A DNA stretch of 64,000 nt, taken from assembly GCF_051900535.1 (NCBI RefSeq), contig NZ_JBHZGI010000001.1, positions 1,054,001-1,118,000 of the forward strand, read 5' to 3'. A program made the position numbers and the translations under genes. Source of the DNA: Frateuria_A sp051900535 (GTDB lineage Bacteria; Pseudomonadota; Gammaproteobacteria; Xanthomonadales; Rhodanobacteraceae). The notes under the pieces were generated by a model that searched no databases, was not told the DNA's origin, and was given only the letters and a program-made list of their open reading frames with translations. Shown piece after piece: positions 8,997-17,021 of the stretch. Each line of letters starts with the position of its first letter. The stretch's first letter is position 1.

Positions 8997-9626
8997 ATGG
9001 CCTTAGCCATCCGCGACGTGCGCGAGCACGATCTGGATGCCGTGCTGGCGCTCAACAACGCCGCCGGCCGCTCCATCCTCGCCCTGGACGCCGCGCAGCT
9101 GCGCTACTTCTACGAGCGTGCCGACTATTTCCGCGTCGCCGAAATCGACGGCCAGCTGGCCGGCTTCCTGATGGCCCTGCGCGACGGCGGCAACTACGAC
9201 AGCCCCAACTACCGCTGGTTTGCCGAACACTACGAGTCGTTCGTCTACATCGACCGCATCGTGATCGGCAACGCGTACCGCCGCCACGGCCTGGGCCGCA
9301 TTCTTTATTGCGACGTCACCAGCTACGCCGAGGTGCGCGTGCCGCTGCTCACCTGCGAGGTGTTCCTGGAGCCGCGCGATGACGTGGTCGTGCTGTTCCA
9401 CGGGACCTATGGTTTTCAGGAAGTCGGTCAGCAGCGCATGGGCGATTCCGGCCCACAGGTCAGCCTGCTGGCCAAGGACCTGCCCAGCTACGCCTACGTG
9501 CGCGAGACCTGGCTCGAGAACGGCGGCCTGCCGGACGAACCCTGGCTCGCCGAGCGCCAGTTGCCGCTCGCCCACTCCTCCCTCCCCTCCCAGCCGCGCC
9601 TCGTTGCCGGAGAGCGGCATCCGTGA
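8997..9626 (+). CDS. GNAT-family N-acetyltransferase
   Basis: 209 residues. The GNAT fold is supported by 'IDRIVIGNAYRRHGLGRIL', which contains the acetyl-CoA-binding R/Q-x-x-G-x-G/A motif (RRHGLG at about residue 99), and by a following 'FLEPRDDVVVLFHGTYGFQEVG', the usual strand-helix-strand end of the domain. It starts at the ATG 8997, where the GNAT domain begins within a few residues. The stop overlaps the GTG start of minC by four bases (GTGA), implying co-translation with the Min division-site genes. Substrate is unknown. The last 30 residues are Pro/Ser-rich and unlike the family core. Confidence 0.85.
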   Translation: MALAIRDVREHDLDAVLALNNAAGRSILALDAAQLRYFYERADYFRVAEIDGQLAGFLMALRDGGNYDSPNYRWFAEHYESFVYIDRIVIGNAYRRHGLGRILYCDVTSYAEVRVPLLTCEVFLEPRDDVVVLFHGTYGFQEVGQQRMGDSGPQVSLLAKDLPSYAYVRETWLENGGLPDEPWLAERQLPLAHSSLPSQPRLVAGERHP

Positions 9627-10402
9627 CCGTAAAGATGGATACGACTGAAAGTTGCGACCTGCGCTTCGGCCAGGTCGGCATCGCCTGCGTGCGCGTGCGG
9701 CGCGTGGATGCCGCCGCGCTCTGCGAAGAGCTTGAACGCCGCGTGCGCTCGGCACCGCAATTGTTCTCCCGCGCCGCCGTGGTGCTGGACCTTTCGCACC
9801 TGCTCGACCTGCCCGACGACGGTACCGTCGATGCGCTGCTCGAGGCGGTGCGCAGCGCCGGCATGCTGCCGGTCGGACTGGCCTACGGCACCAGCGCCAC
9901 CGAGGCGCTGGCCCAGCGCATGGGCCTGCCGCTGATCGCCAAGTTCCGCGCCGCGTATGAGCCGGCCGACGGCGGCAGCATCGCGCCGCCCGCCGCTGCG
10001 CCGGCCGCCGCGCCCCCGCCCCGTCCCGAACCGGTGCGCGAACCGATCCACGCCGCGCCGCCCGCCGGCCCGGCGCTGGGCGCGCAACACCACGACGGCA
10101 CCGTGCGCTCGGGCCAGCAGGTCTATGCGCGCGACCGCGACCTGGTGCTCACCGGCGCGATCGCCAACGGCGCCGAAGTGATAAGCGACGGCTCCATCCA
10201 CGTCTACGGCAGCCTGCGCGGCCGCGCCATGGCCGGTGCGCAGGGCGACGAGAAGGCGCGCATTTTCGTGTCCGATTTCCGCGCCGAACTGGTGGCCATT
10301 GCCGGCCACTACCGCGTGTTTGAACAGATCCCCAAGGACCTCGAAGGCCAGGCTGTGCAATGCTGGCTCGATGGTGAAAAATTGATGATCGCCCGGCTGT
10401 GA
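9623..10402 (+). CDS. minC: Septum site-determining protein MinC
   Basis: 259 residues. The N-terminal MinC_N-like domain (about 10-105) contains 'VVLDLSHL'. An Ala/Pro-rich linker spans about 113-150. The C-terminal beta-helical domain (about 158-259) has the diagnostic 'VRSGQQVYARDRDLVL' and 'DGSIHVYGSLRGRAMAG'. MinC inhibits FtsZ polymerisation away from midcell when bound to MinD. The GTG at 9623 overlaps the acetyltransferase stop; an in-frame ATG at 9635 is an alternative start. minD follows after 39 bases and minE after that, the standard order. Confidence 0.96.
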   Translation: MTVKMDTTESCDLRFGQVGIACVRVRRVDAAALCEELERRVRSAPQLFSRAAVVLDLSHLLDLPDDGTVDALLEAVRSAGMLPVGLAYGTSATEALAQRMGLPLIAKFRAAYEPADGGSIAPPAAAPAAAPPPRPEPVREPIHAAPPAGPALGAQHHDGTVRSGQQVYARDRDLVLTGAIANGAEVISDGSIHVYGSLRGRAMAGAQGDEKARIFVSDFRAELVAIAGHYRVFEQIPKDLEGQAVQCWLDGEKLMIARL

Positions 10403-10441
10403 CCGGCGCGATTCCCACCCAAGCATTCCGGAGAAGAGCCC

Positions 10442-11257
10442 TTGAGCGCTGAGATTATCGTCGTCACGTCTGGCAAAGGCGGCGTCGGCAAGACCACCAC
10501 GAGCGCCTCGCTGGCCACCGGGCTGGCAATGGCCGGCAAGAAGGTTGCGGTGATCGACTTCGACGTCGGGTTGCGCAACCTGGACCTGATCATGGGCTGC
10601 GAGCGGCGCGTGGTGTACGACTTCGTCAACGTCGTGCACGGCGAGGCCACGATCAAGCAGGCGCTGATCAAGGACAAGCGCCACGAGAACCTGTTCGTGC
10701 TGGCCGCCAGCCAGACCCGCGACAAGGACGCGCTGACCCAGGAAGGCGTCGAGAAGGTGCTCGACGACCTGTCCAAGGACGGCTTCGACTACATCGTGTG
10801 CGATTCGCCCGCCGGCATCGAGAAGGGCGCGCACCTGGCGATGTACTTCGCCGACCACGCGGTGGTGGTGGTCAATCCCGAGGTGTCCTCGGTGCGCGAC
10901 TCGGACCGCATCCTGGGCCTGCTCGCCAGCAAGACGCGCCGCGCCGAACGCGACGAAGGCCCGATCACCCAGCACCTGCTGCTGACCCGCTACAACCCCG
11001 CGCGCGTGGCGCTGGGCGAGATGCTCAGCGTCAAGGACGTCGAGGAAATCCTGGGCATCCTAGTGGTGGGCGTGATTCCCGAATCGGAGAACGTGCTGGC
11101 TGCCTCCAACGCCGGCGTGCCGGTGATCCTGGATGAGAATTCCAACGCCGGCCATGCCTACCGCGATACGGTCGCACGCATCCTCGGCGAAGATCGCCCC
11201 CTGCGCTTCACCGAAGTGGCCAAGAAGGGCTTTCTCCAGCGCGTATTCGGAGGTTGA
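10442..11257 (+). CDS. minD: Septum site-determining protein MinD (ATPase)
   Basis: 271 residues, full length. The deviant Walker A GKGGVGKTT is at 11-19, switch II 'DSPAGIEKGA' is at about 119-128, and the C-terminal amphipathic membrane-targeting helix ends in 'KKGFLQRVFGG'. MinD binds membrane as an ATP dimer, recruits MinC and is released by MinE. The start codon is TTG (10442) with GGAGAAG 6-7 bases upstream; no ATG gives a complete N-terminus, so the rare start seems real. It lies between minC and minE in one operon. Confidence 0.97.
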   Translation: MSAEIIVVTSGKGGVGKTTTSASLATGLAMAGKKVAVIDFDVGLRNLDLIMGCERRVVYDFVNVVHGEATIKQALIKDKRHENLFVLAASQTRDKDALTQEGVEKVLDDLSKDGFDYIVCDSPAGIEKGAHLAMYFADHAVVVVNPEVSSVRDSDRILGLLASKTRRAERDEGPITQHLLLTRYNPARVALGEMLSVKDVEEILGILVVGVIPESENVLAASNAGVPVILDENSNAGHAYRDTVARILGEDRPLRFTEVAKKGFLQRVFGG

Positions 11258-11262
11258 GCGTG

Positions 11263-11532
11263 ATGGGCATTCTGGATTTCCTCAAGCGCAAGCCGGAACC
11301 CACCGCCTCGGTCGCCAAGGAACGCCTGCGCATCATCGTGGCGCAGGAGCGCTCCACCCGCGGCGCGCCGGACTACCTGCCGCTGCTGCGCAATGAGCTG
11401 CTCGAGGTGATCAAGAAATACGTTCACGTCGACATCGACGCGATCAACATCAACGTCGAGCGCGACAGCGGCCATGAGGTGCTGGAGCTTTCGGTCGCCC
11501 TGCCCGACGGCAAGGCCGCCGGCACGCCGTAA
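11263..11532 (+). CDS. minE: Cell division topological specificity factor MinE
   Basis: 89 residues. The N-terminal membrane-binding/anti-MinCD part starts 'MGILDFLKRK' and continues with 'AKERLRIIVAQERS', the MinD-contact helix. The C-terminal dimerisation domain follows ('ELLEVIKKYVHVDIDAI'). MinE stimulates MinD ATPase and drives pole-to-pole oscillation. I chose the ATG at 11263 because CGGAGG lies nine bases upstream; a TTG overlapping the minD stop would add three residues. Third gene of minCDE. Confidence 0.96.
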   Translation: MGILDFLKRKPEPTASVAKERLRIIVAQERSTRGAPDYLPLLRNELLEVIKKYVHVDIDAININVERDSGHEVLELSVALPDGKAAGTP

Positions 11533-11597
11533 CCCGCAGGGTGGGCCACAGCCCACCTCGCGGCAGCGGTGCCGTGGGCTGAAGCCCTACCCACGCC
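11533..11597. repeat. Intergenic inverted repeat, family 2
   Basis: GGTGGGC...GCCCACC (about 11540-11557) and GTGGGCTGAAGCCC (about 11574-11587) form two adjacent stem-loops. A related, degraded pair occurs at 26934-26993. The element lies between minE and the zincin-motif gene and may act as a transcript-end hairpin; there is no T-run. Confidence 0.5.
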
Positions 11598-11600
11598 CTC

Positions 11601-12062
11601 ATGAACACCACTGACGTCCTGCGCCTGGCCGACATCGGCTTCGACGCTGCTGCCGCCCTGCTTGCACGCCACGGCCTGGCGCTGCATCGCGTGCCCGCGG
11701 GCGAGCCGATCCCCGGCAGCTACTGGGGCGACGAGGAGGCCGGGATCATCGGTACGGCTGTCTACGCGCGTAACGACACGCCAGTGCACTCGCTGCTGCA
11801 CGAGGCCTGCCACCTGCTGGTGCTTCCGTCAGATCGCCGCGCCCAGGTGCATACCGACGCCACCGATTCGGTGGAAGAGGAAGACGCCACCTGCTACCTG
11901 CAGATCCTGCTCGCCGACGAACTGCCGGGCGTCGGTCGCGCACGGCTGATGGCCGACATGGACACCTGGGGCTACAGCTTCCGGCTCGGATCGACGCGGG
12001 CATGGTTCGAGCAGGATGCCGCCGAGGCGCTGGCGTTCCTCACGGTCCGCGGGCTGGCCTGA
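11601..12062 (+). CDS. Putative ImmA/IrrE-like zinc metalloprotein
   Basis: 153 residues of no family I can name with certainty. It contains a clear HExxH motif (H67-E-A-C-H71 in 'VHSLLHEACHLL') and, 21-23 residues later, an acidic patch (E92-E-E-D) leading into a helix 'DATCYLQILLADELPG'. This spacing and the second-helix shape resemble the ImmA/IrrE (COG2856) gluzincins, where the distal Glu is the third zinc ligand and the helix ends in an LLMP-like turn. No DNA-binding domain, signal peptide or membrane segment is present, so it is probably cytoplasmic. It lies 68 bases after minE on the same strand and may be co-transcribed. Peptidase activity is inference. Confidence 0.6.
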   Translation: MNTTDVLRLADIGFDAAAALLARHGLALHRVPAGEPIPGSYWGDEEAGIIGTAVYARNDTPVHSLLHEACHLLVLPSDRRAQVHTDATDSVEEEDATCYLQILLADELPGVGRARLMADMDTWGYSFRLGSTRAWFEQDAAEALAFLTVRGLA

Positions 12063-12197
12063 CGCATCAGTTTCCTGTCCCGCCGGGGTTGATGGGCCGG
12101 GCTAGCCGAAGGCTCACGATCCAACCTGGAAGATCGGCCAGCAACGAGCCTCCCCGCCCTTGCCTCGCAAGGGGGACGAGGGCTGCAAGCGCACGCC

Positions 12198-12425
12198 CTA
12201 CTTCCGGTGCCACTTGTCGTCGCTCCCTTTCTCGTACTCGTTCTTCACCGCCGACCAGGCGACCTTGAACGAAACCTCCTCCTGCGATTCCCTGCCCCGG
12301 CGCTTGTCCGGATCCGCATACTCGTCCCAGGCACTGTTGAACGCCTCCTTGAAGATGTCCTGCGCGTGCTCGGGCAGGTTGTCGCGCACGGCGTCGGGCA
12401 GGTCGCTGGTGGACTTGTAAGGCAT
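12198..12425 (-). CDS. ChaB-family protein
   Basis: 75 residues matching the ChaB family in length and pattern: 'LPDAVRDNLPEHAQDIFKEAFNSA', then 'AWDEY', and a C-terminal 'AWSAVKNEYEKG' before a basic tail. In E. coli chaB neighbours the cation transporter chaA and was proposed as a regulator, but the biochemical role of the family is not settled. It stands alone here between a plus-strand gene and the glycosylase gene. The ATG at 12425 has GGAGAG upstream on the minus strand, supporting this start. Confidence 0.88.
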   Translation of the reverse strand: MPYKSTSDLPDAVRDNLPEHAQDIFKEAFNSAWDEYADPDKRRGRESQEEVSFKVAWSAVKNEYEKGSDDKWHRK

Positions 12426-12492
12426 GGCCGCTCTCCTCGATGGATTCGCCCCACCGTCCGCCCGCGGAGATCAAGCGAGCGTCAAGCTTGTC

Positions 12493-13107
12493 CTAGCGCG
12501 ACACATGCCGGTCGCCTTGCACGTACCAGCGCCATGGCGCCTCTGCCGCGCGGGTGATGCCGATCCTCGCCGAAACCCCTGGCTGCGTCGGAGGGGCCAG
12601 GCCATCATCCACGAGGACGAAACCTCCGGTCCCTTCGACCAGATCGATGCCGTCCTGCACGCCGTCGATGCCCAGCGCCTGGCAAAGCCGCGCGGGCCCG
12701 CGGCACAGGTCGCGATCGTGCCGGCAGCGTGGACGCGCCTGCCGCATCGCGGAGAGCCCGGTCAGCGGTGCCAGGGCGCGCAGAAGCACCGCCACGCCCT
12801 CGCCCTCCTCGCCGCACACCGGGTTGCAGCACCAATGCATCCCATAGGTGAAATACACATAGAGCCGCCCGGGCGGCCCGAACATGGTCGCGTTGCGCGC
12901 CGTGCGCCCGCGCCAGGAATGCGCCGCTGGGTCCATCGCGCCACAGTAGGCCTCGGTCTCCACGATCCGCCCACTGCGCCCGTCGGCGTTCAGCAGCACC
13001 TTGTTGAGGAGATCGGGAGCCACCTCGCGCGGATCGCGCGCGTAGAACGCCCGCGGCAGCGCGATGGCCGGGCGTCCAAGCAACGAGGCGATGAAATCCG
13101 GTGTCAT
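12493..13107 (-). CDS. DNA-3-methyladenine glycosylase (AAG/MPG type)
   Basis: 204 residues, typical of bacterial AAG enzymes. Diagnostic motif 'GRIVETEAY' (about 46-54) carries the catalytic Glu; 'AAHSWRGRTARNATMFGPPG' and 'LYVYFTYGMHWCCNPVCG' are conserved around the base-flipping pocket; 'DLCRGPARLCQALGI' is the later family motif. The enzyme excises alkylated and deaminated purines in base-excision repair. It is preceded by the DUF5916 gene on the same strand with a 53-bp gap, and functional linkage is not evident. The ATG at 13107 gives a full-length protein. Confidence 0.94.
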   Translation of the reverse strand: MTPDFIASLLGRPAIALPRAFYARDPREVAPDLLNKVLLNADGRSGRIVETEAYCGAMDPAAHSWRGRTARNATMFGPPGRLYVYFTYGMHWCCNPVCGEEGEGVAVLLRALAPLTGLSAMRQARPRCRHDRDLCRGPARLCQALGIDGVQDGIDLVEGTGGFVLVDDGLAPPTQPGVSARIGITRAAEAPWRWYVQGDRHVSR

Positions 13108-13160
13108 GCGCTCAGCATGCGCCGGGGGGCGTCAACGGCCAACCGCCCTTCGGTTTGGAT

Positions 13161-15407
13161 CTACAGCTCGAACCGGTAGGCGAGCTTCACCAGCAGCTGT
13201 TCGCTGTCTCGCAGGTCGAAGCTGCGGCCGAACTGGCTGCCGGCTTCGCTGTAGCGCGGATCGAGCGCATAGCCGCCACGTCCGTACACCACGTAGAGGT
13301 CCGACAGCGGAGCCAGTTCGTAGCGGTAGCGGATCTGGAAGCCAAGGTTGCGCACGCTGAAGTCGTTCACCGGGTCGTCGGCAGGAACCGCGCGCATGTC
13401 GCCGTTGACGCGGTAGGCCTGCAGCAGCCGCGCGTCCAGGCCCAGCGCCTGCAGCTTCACGCGCAGCTCCTGGCGGTTGCCGATGTTCCAGTTGACGCCC
13501 GCGTCGAGCAGTATCTGGTGGCTGTCGAAGCTTCCGATCAGGTTGTCGTGCTGCCACACCAGCCAATCCGGGTCGAACTCGTAGGTCACGCCGGTGAACA
13601 GGCTGAAGGCATCGTTGATGAAATAGGTCGGCTGGAACTGCGCGGCGTAGCCCACCCGCTTCAGTCCGACGCGATCGCTCCCTTTGAGCGTCACTTCCGA
13701 TTCCCAAGCCCAGTTGCCCTTGCGCGGGCTCTGGCGCTCCCAGTCCAGCAGCGCGTTGTGCGGAATCCGCAGCGCGCCGTGGCCGCGGGTAAGCAGGTCA
13801 TCGTGCGCCGGTGCGTCGAGGTTGAGCTGCCAGTCCTCCTGTCCACCGTCGCGCAGCAGGCTCTCGCGGATCACGCGGAACTGCCGCTGCAGCGACAGCC
13901 CGTGGTCGTTGTCCATGCCGATGATGCGCCAGTGCCACAGATGGGAGGCGTAGCGTGAATCGGCCGGCAAATCGGCGAATCGCCGGCGCACCTCGTAGTG
14001 CACGTAGTTGAGGCTGTTGCGAGGCAGGTAGCCGAAGTCGTTGAGATCGAGCTTGTCGTCGAAGTGCATGGCGATCCATTGCTGGCTCCAGCGCTCGTTC
14101 ATTTCGTACTCGACGATCGATGTCGCGCCGACCCCTCGCACGGTGGTTCCGCGCTGGTCGATCGCGCTGCCGACCACGTTGCTCGTGACGGTGAGCTGGG
14201 CGTTCGGCTGCCACTTGTGGTCGATGCCAAGCACGTCCGCATCGCGGTCGAGCCAGGGGCGCTCCACGCGCGTGGCCATCATGCCCAGCGTCTGCGTGCC
14301 GTAGTCGTGGATCAGGCGCAGCGCCGAGAACGTGCGCCCGGCCTCGCCACTCTCCTGCGCCGCCAGCACGCCATACTGGGTGCCACCCACGCTGCCGTTG
14401 AGCTTGACCGCGCCCGTCACGTCGCCGGAGCCGTTGCCATCGTCGGCGGGCCCGCCCACGCGGCGGGTGTAGATCAGCTGGCTGTTGTCGATCAGGAGGC
14501 CGAAGTCGAAGATGCCCTGGTTCTCGGTGAAGAACGGCCGCTTGTCGGTAAAGAACGTTTCCTCGGCACCGAAATTCACTACCAGGTCGTCGCTCTCCAC
14601 CTGGCCGAAGTCGGGGTTGATCGTCGCGGTGAGCTGGGTCTGCCCGTTCGGCTTCCAGAAGATGTCCGCGCCACCCTTGAAGCTGTTCGCGCCGTGCACC
14701 TGGTCGCGCAGCCCGACAACGTAGGGCGTGATCGCGAACAGCGACTGCGTGTAGGCCGGCAGCGTCACCGGCTTGAAGTCGGAGACGAAGCGCGGCTTGT
14801 TGAAGCTGGCCACCGGCCAGGCGTCGCGCTCGCCGGTCGAGCCGATCACGCGATCCAGGTACAGGCCGATGGTGCGCTCGCCGCCGACCGCGCCGCGCAT
14901 CGGCGCGATGTACCAGGGAATGAGCATCTCCACGCTCCAGCCCTGCGCATCCTCGCTGGAGGCGTGCTTCCAGTTGCCGTCCCAATCGGTGTTGAACTGG
15001 GTTTCCTGGGTCACCACCGCGTCGTTGATGTCGTCGGCAAGCGTGACCATGAAGTTGTAGCCGGTGCGCCCGTCGCCGTCGAAGTCGACCATCAGGTTCA
15101 CGCGATCGACCTGCGCCTGCTCGTCGCGGCGGATGCGCTGGTGCGTGCGCGGCACGCCCGGCGGCTGGATGCAGCGGAACGCGATCGCCAGGCCGTCCGG
15201 CGTGGACAGCACCCACGCCTCGGTCGGCAGGCTTCCCGGCTCGCCGTTGAGCGGCTGCACCTTGCGGAAGTCGGTGATGTGCCGGGCACCCTGCCATTCG
15301 ACCGGATCGATGTGGCCGTCCACCTCCACCGCCATGGCGGGCAGCGCCAGCAGGGCGAACGAGGCGATCAGGGCGCGCATGGCGCAATGGCGTGCGTAAG
15401 GGCGCAT
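13161..15407 (-). CDS. DUF5916 protein with N-terminal CBM9-like domain
   Basis: 748 residues. A signal peptide is followed by a CBM9-like sugar-binding domain (about 30-210), which begins 'VEVDGHIDPVEWQGA' and contains 'DRVNLMVDFDGDGRTGYNF'. After it comes a long barrel-like DUF5916 region with 'DFGQVESDDLVVNFGAEETFF' split over several strands and 'PFFTENQGIFDFG', ending in 'LVKLAYRFEL', an outer-membrane-protein-like C-terminus. The family is thought to sit in the outer membrane; its substrate is unknown. An internal ATG at 15380 would start the signal peptide nine residues later and is equally plausible; neither has a strong ribosome-binding site. No carbohydrate-utilisation genes lie nearby. 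Confidence 0.85.
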   Translation of the reverse strand: MRPYARHCAMRALIASFALLALPAMAVEVDGHIDPVEWQGARHITDFRKVQPLNGEPGSLPTEAWVLSTPDGLAIAFRCIQPPGVPRTHQRIRRDEQAQVDRVNLMVDFDGDGRTGYNFMVTLADDINDAVVTQETQFNTDWDGNWKHASSEDAQGWSVEMLIPWYIAPMRGAVGGERTIGLYLDRVIGSTGERDAWPVASFNKPRFVSDFKPVTLPAYTQSLFAITPYVVGLRDQVHGANSFKGGADIFWKPNGQTQLTATINPDFGQVESDDLVVNFGAEETFFTDKRPFFTENQGIFDFGLLIDNSQLIYTRRVGGPADDGNGSGDVTGAVKLNGSVGGTQYGVLAAQESGEAGRTFSALRLIHDYGTQTLGMMATRVERPWLDRDADVLGIDHKWQPNAQLTVTSNVVGSAIDQRGTTVRGVGATSIVEYEMNERWSQQWIAMHFDDKLDLNDFGYLPRNSLNYVHYEVRRRFADLPADSRYASHLWHWRIIGMDNDHGLSLQRQFRVIRESLLRDGGQEDWQLNLDAPAHDDLLTRGHGALRIPHNALLDWERQSPRKGNWAWESEVTLKGSDRVGLKRVGYAAQFQPTYFINDAFSLFTGVTYEFDPDWLVWQHDNLIGSFDSHQILLDAGVNWNIGNRQELRVKLQALGLDARLLQAYRVNGDMRAVPADDPVNDFSVRNLGFQIRYRYELAPLSDLYVVYGRGGYALDPRYSEAGSQFGRSFDLRDSEQLLVKLAYRFEL

Positions 15408-15490
15408 CGGGGAGATGGGAAAGCGGAGGATGTCGCGCAGGATAGACGGCCATCGCGATACGGCCGACTGGCGGAAGTCATGCCGGCGCG

Positions 15491-15506
15491 CCTGTCCGCG
15501 GACAGG
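15491..15506. promoter_or_regulatory. Perfect 16-bp palindrome between exporter and DUF5916 genes
   Basis: CCTGTCC-GC-GGACAGG lies 10 bases beyond the stop of the Bcr/CflA exporter and about 84 bases upstream of the DUF5916 start. It could be a repressor operator for the DUF5916 gene or a transcript-end hairpin. No T-run follows on either strand. Function is inferred from symmetry only. Confidence 0.35.
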
Positions 15507-15516
15507 GCAGCGCTAC

Positions 15517-16773
15517 TCAACGTGGCTCGGCGATCTGCGCCTGCAATTCGATGTCGCGCGGTGGCGGCGTGCGCGGCGCCCGTGTGACGCGTCGGTACCA
15601 GCCCCACGACATCGCCCCTACCATCGTCAGCACGCTCGCCCCCAGCGCCAGGTGCAGCAAGTCGCTCGAAAGCAGCGGCGAGAGCACGCCCGCCACGGCA
15701 CCGTTGAGCAGCAGGCTGGCGAAGGCCTGCACCGAGGAGATGCCGCCGCGCCTTTTCGCGAAGCGATCCAGCAGCAACAGGGTCAGCGTCGGGAAGGCCA
15801 GCTGCACGCCCACGCCGTGCAGCACCAGCGGCAGCATCGACCATGGGAGCCGCGGCTGCGGTAGCGCGAGTGCGAGGACCACGTGCAGCGCACAGGCCAG
15901 CAGCATCACCGCGTAGCCCAGGTTCACCGTGAAGCCTACGCCGCGCCGGCCGGCCAGCCGCCCTGACAACCAGGCGCCGGCGACCAGGCCCACCACCACC
16001 GGGATGAACAGCCAGGGAAAGCCTTGCGCCGACAGGCCCAGCAGCTCACGGATGATCCGCGGCGCCGAGGCGATGAACAGGAACAGGCCGGCGAAGTTCA
16101 CCGAACTGGAAATCAGCAATGGCCAGAACGGCCGGTCGCGGCCGAACGCGACGTATCCGGCCAGCAGCGGCTTCAGCGCGAAACGGCTGCGCGCCGCCGG
16201 CGGGTGGGTTTCGTCCAGCTGCCACACCAGCAGCACCGCCAGCATCAGGGTGAAGCCGGTCAGCACCCAGAAGATGCCGTGCCAGCCGCCCAGGCCGAGC
16301 AGCTGCGCGCCCACCATCGGCGCGATCACCGGCGCCACGCCGAAAATCATCATCACCTGCGACATCAGCCGCTGCGCGGCCTCGCCCTCGAGGCTGTCGC
16401 GGATCACCGCCCGTCCCACCACCAGGCCAGCGCCGGCGCAGGCGCCCTGGATGCCACGGCACGCCAGCAGCATGCCGAAGGAGGTCGACAGCGCCGCGCC
16501 GGCCGAGGCCAGCGCATAACCGAGCATGCCCGCGACGATGACCGGCTTGCGCCCGATCGCGTCGGAGATCGCGCCGTGGAAAAGGCTCATCACCGCGTAG
16601 GTCAGCAGGTACATGCTGAGCAGCTGCTGCAACGCCACCTCGTCCACGCCGAAGCGTGTTCCGATCAGCGGAAAAGCCGGGAACACCGCGTCGATCGAGA
16701 ACGGGCCGATCATCGACAGCCCGGCCAGCAACCAGGGCAGGCTGCGCCGGATGGGGGAGGGAGTCGTGGTCAT
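15517..16773 (-). CDS. Bcr/CflA-family multidrug efflux MFS transporter
   Basis: 418 residues with about 12 membrane helices. Motifs fit the Bcr/CflA drug:H+ antiporter 1 group: TM1 'SMIGPFSIDAVFPAFP', the 'GAISDAIGRKPVIVAG' loop (MFS motif A, G-x-x-x-D-x-x-G-R-K), and 'CRGIQGACAGAGLVVGRAVIRD' (motif C-like, family signature). It exports drugs such as bicyclomycin or chloramphenicol in known members; the actual substrate here is unknown. I start it at the ATG at 16773 because TM1 then begins after about 12 residues; a longer open frame upstream looks non-coding. It is divergent from the fluoride riboswitch/crcB unit. Confidence 0.92.
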   Translation of the reverse strand: MTTTPSPIRRSLPWLLAGLSMIGPFSIDAVFPAFPLIGTRFGVDEVALQQLLSMYLLTYAVMSLFHGAISDAIGRKPVIVAGMLGYALASAGAALSTSFGMLLACRGIQGACAGAGLVVGRAVIRDSLEGEAAQRLMSQVMMIFGVAPVIAPMVGAQLLGLGGWHGIFWVLTGFTLMLAVLLVWQLDETHPPAARSRFALKPLLAGYVAFGRDRPFWPLLISSSVNFAGLFLFIASAPRIIRELLGLSAQGFPWLFIPVVVGLVAGAWLSGRLAGRRGVGFTVNLGYAVMLLACALHVVLALALPQPRLPWSMLPLVLHGVGVQLAFPTLTLLLLDRFAKRRGGISSVQAFASLLLNGAVAGVLSPLLSSDLLHLALGASVLTMVGAMSWGWYRRVTRAPRTPPPRDIELQAQIAEPR

Positions 16774-16876
16774 CGGATCACGCCGGGAAGCGGCGGCGAG
16801 TATGCCACGCTCCACCGGCTGCTCCCGTAGCAGCGCCGTTGGCCTGGCACACGGCCATCGGCTAGCATCCGCCGGA

Positions 16877-16947
16877 TGGGAGATGGCATGCCTCCCGTTC
16901 CTCACGGAACGAACCGCCCCGAGCGAGGGGTTGATGATGCCTGCACA
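16877..16947 (+). promoter_or_regulatory. Fluoride riboswitch (crcB motif)
   Basis: The sequence follows the crcB RNA architecture. A GGGAG...CCTCCC stem closes a loop with ATGGCAT; next comes an AACCGCCCC...GGGGTT stem, then TGATGATGCCTGC. The loop GGCAT can pair with ATGCC to form the characteristic pseudoknot, and TGATG plus CCTGC match conserved positions. It is 75 bases upstream of crcB, which encodes a fluoride channel, the usual gene controlled. An extra GTTCC-TCAC-GGAAC hairpin (16897-16910) sits between the first stem and the AACCGC segment. Downstream hairpins at about 16945-16980 may be the expression platform. Confidence 0.87.
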
Positions 16948-17021
16948 CCGGACGCTCCGGGTGCGGGCGCGTGCCCGCAGCGCGGAGGTCCGGGATTTCG
17001 ACCTTTCAGGGAGGCGCTCTC

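Noticed and set aside
12063..12197. Possible gene between the zincin-motif gene and chaB
   Set aside because: Only short frames with no start/ribosome-binding support; a partial C-rich repeat lies here instead.
16770..16905. Longer N-terminus for the Bcr/CflA exporter
   Set aside because: The extra residues are charged and lie before TM1, and the region abuts the fluoride riboswitch; the ATG at 16773 fits the family.
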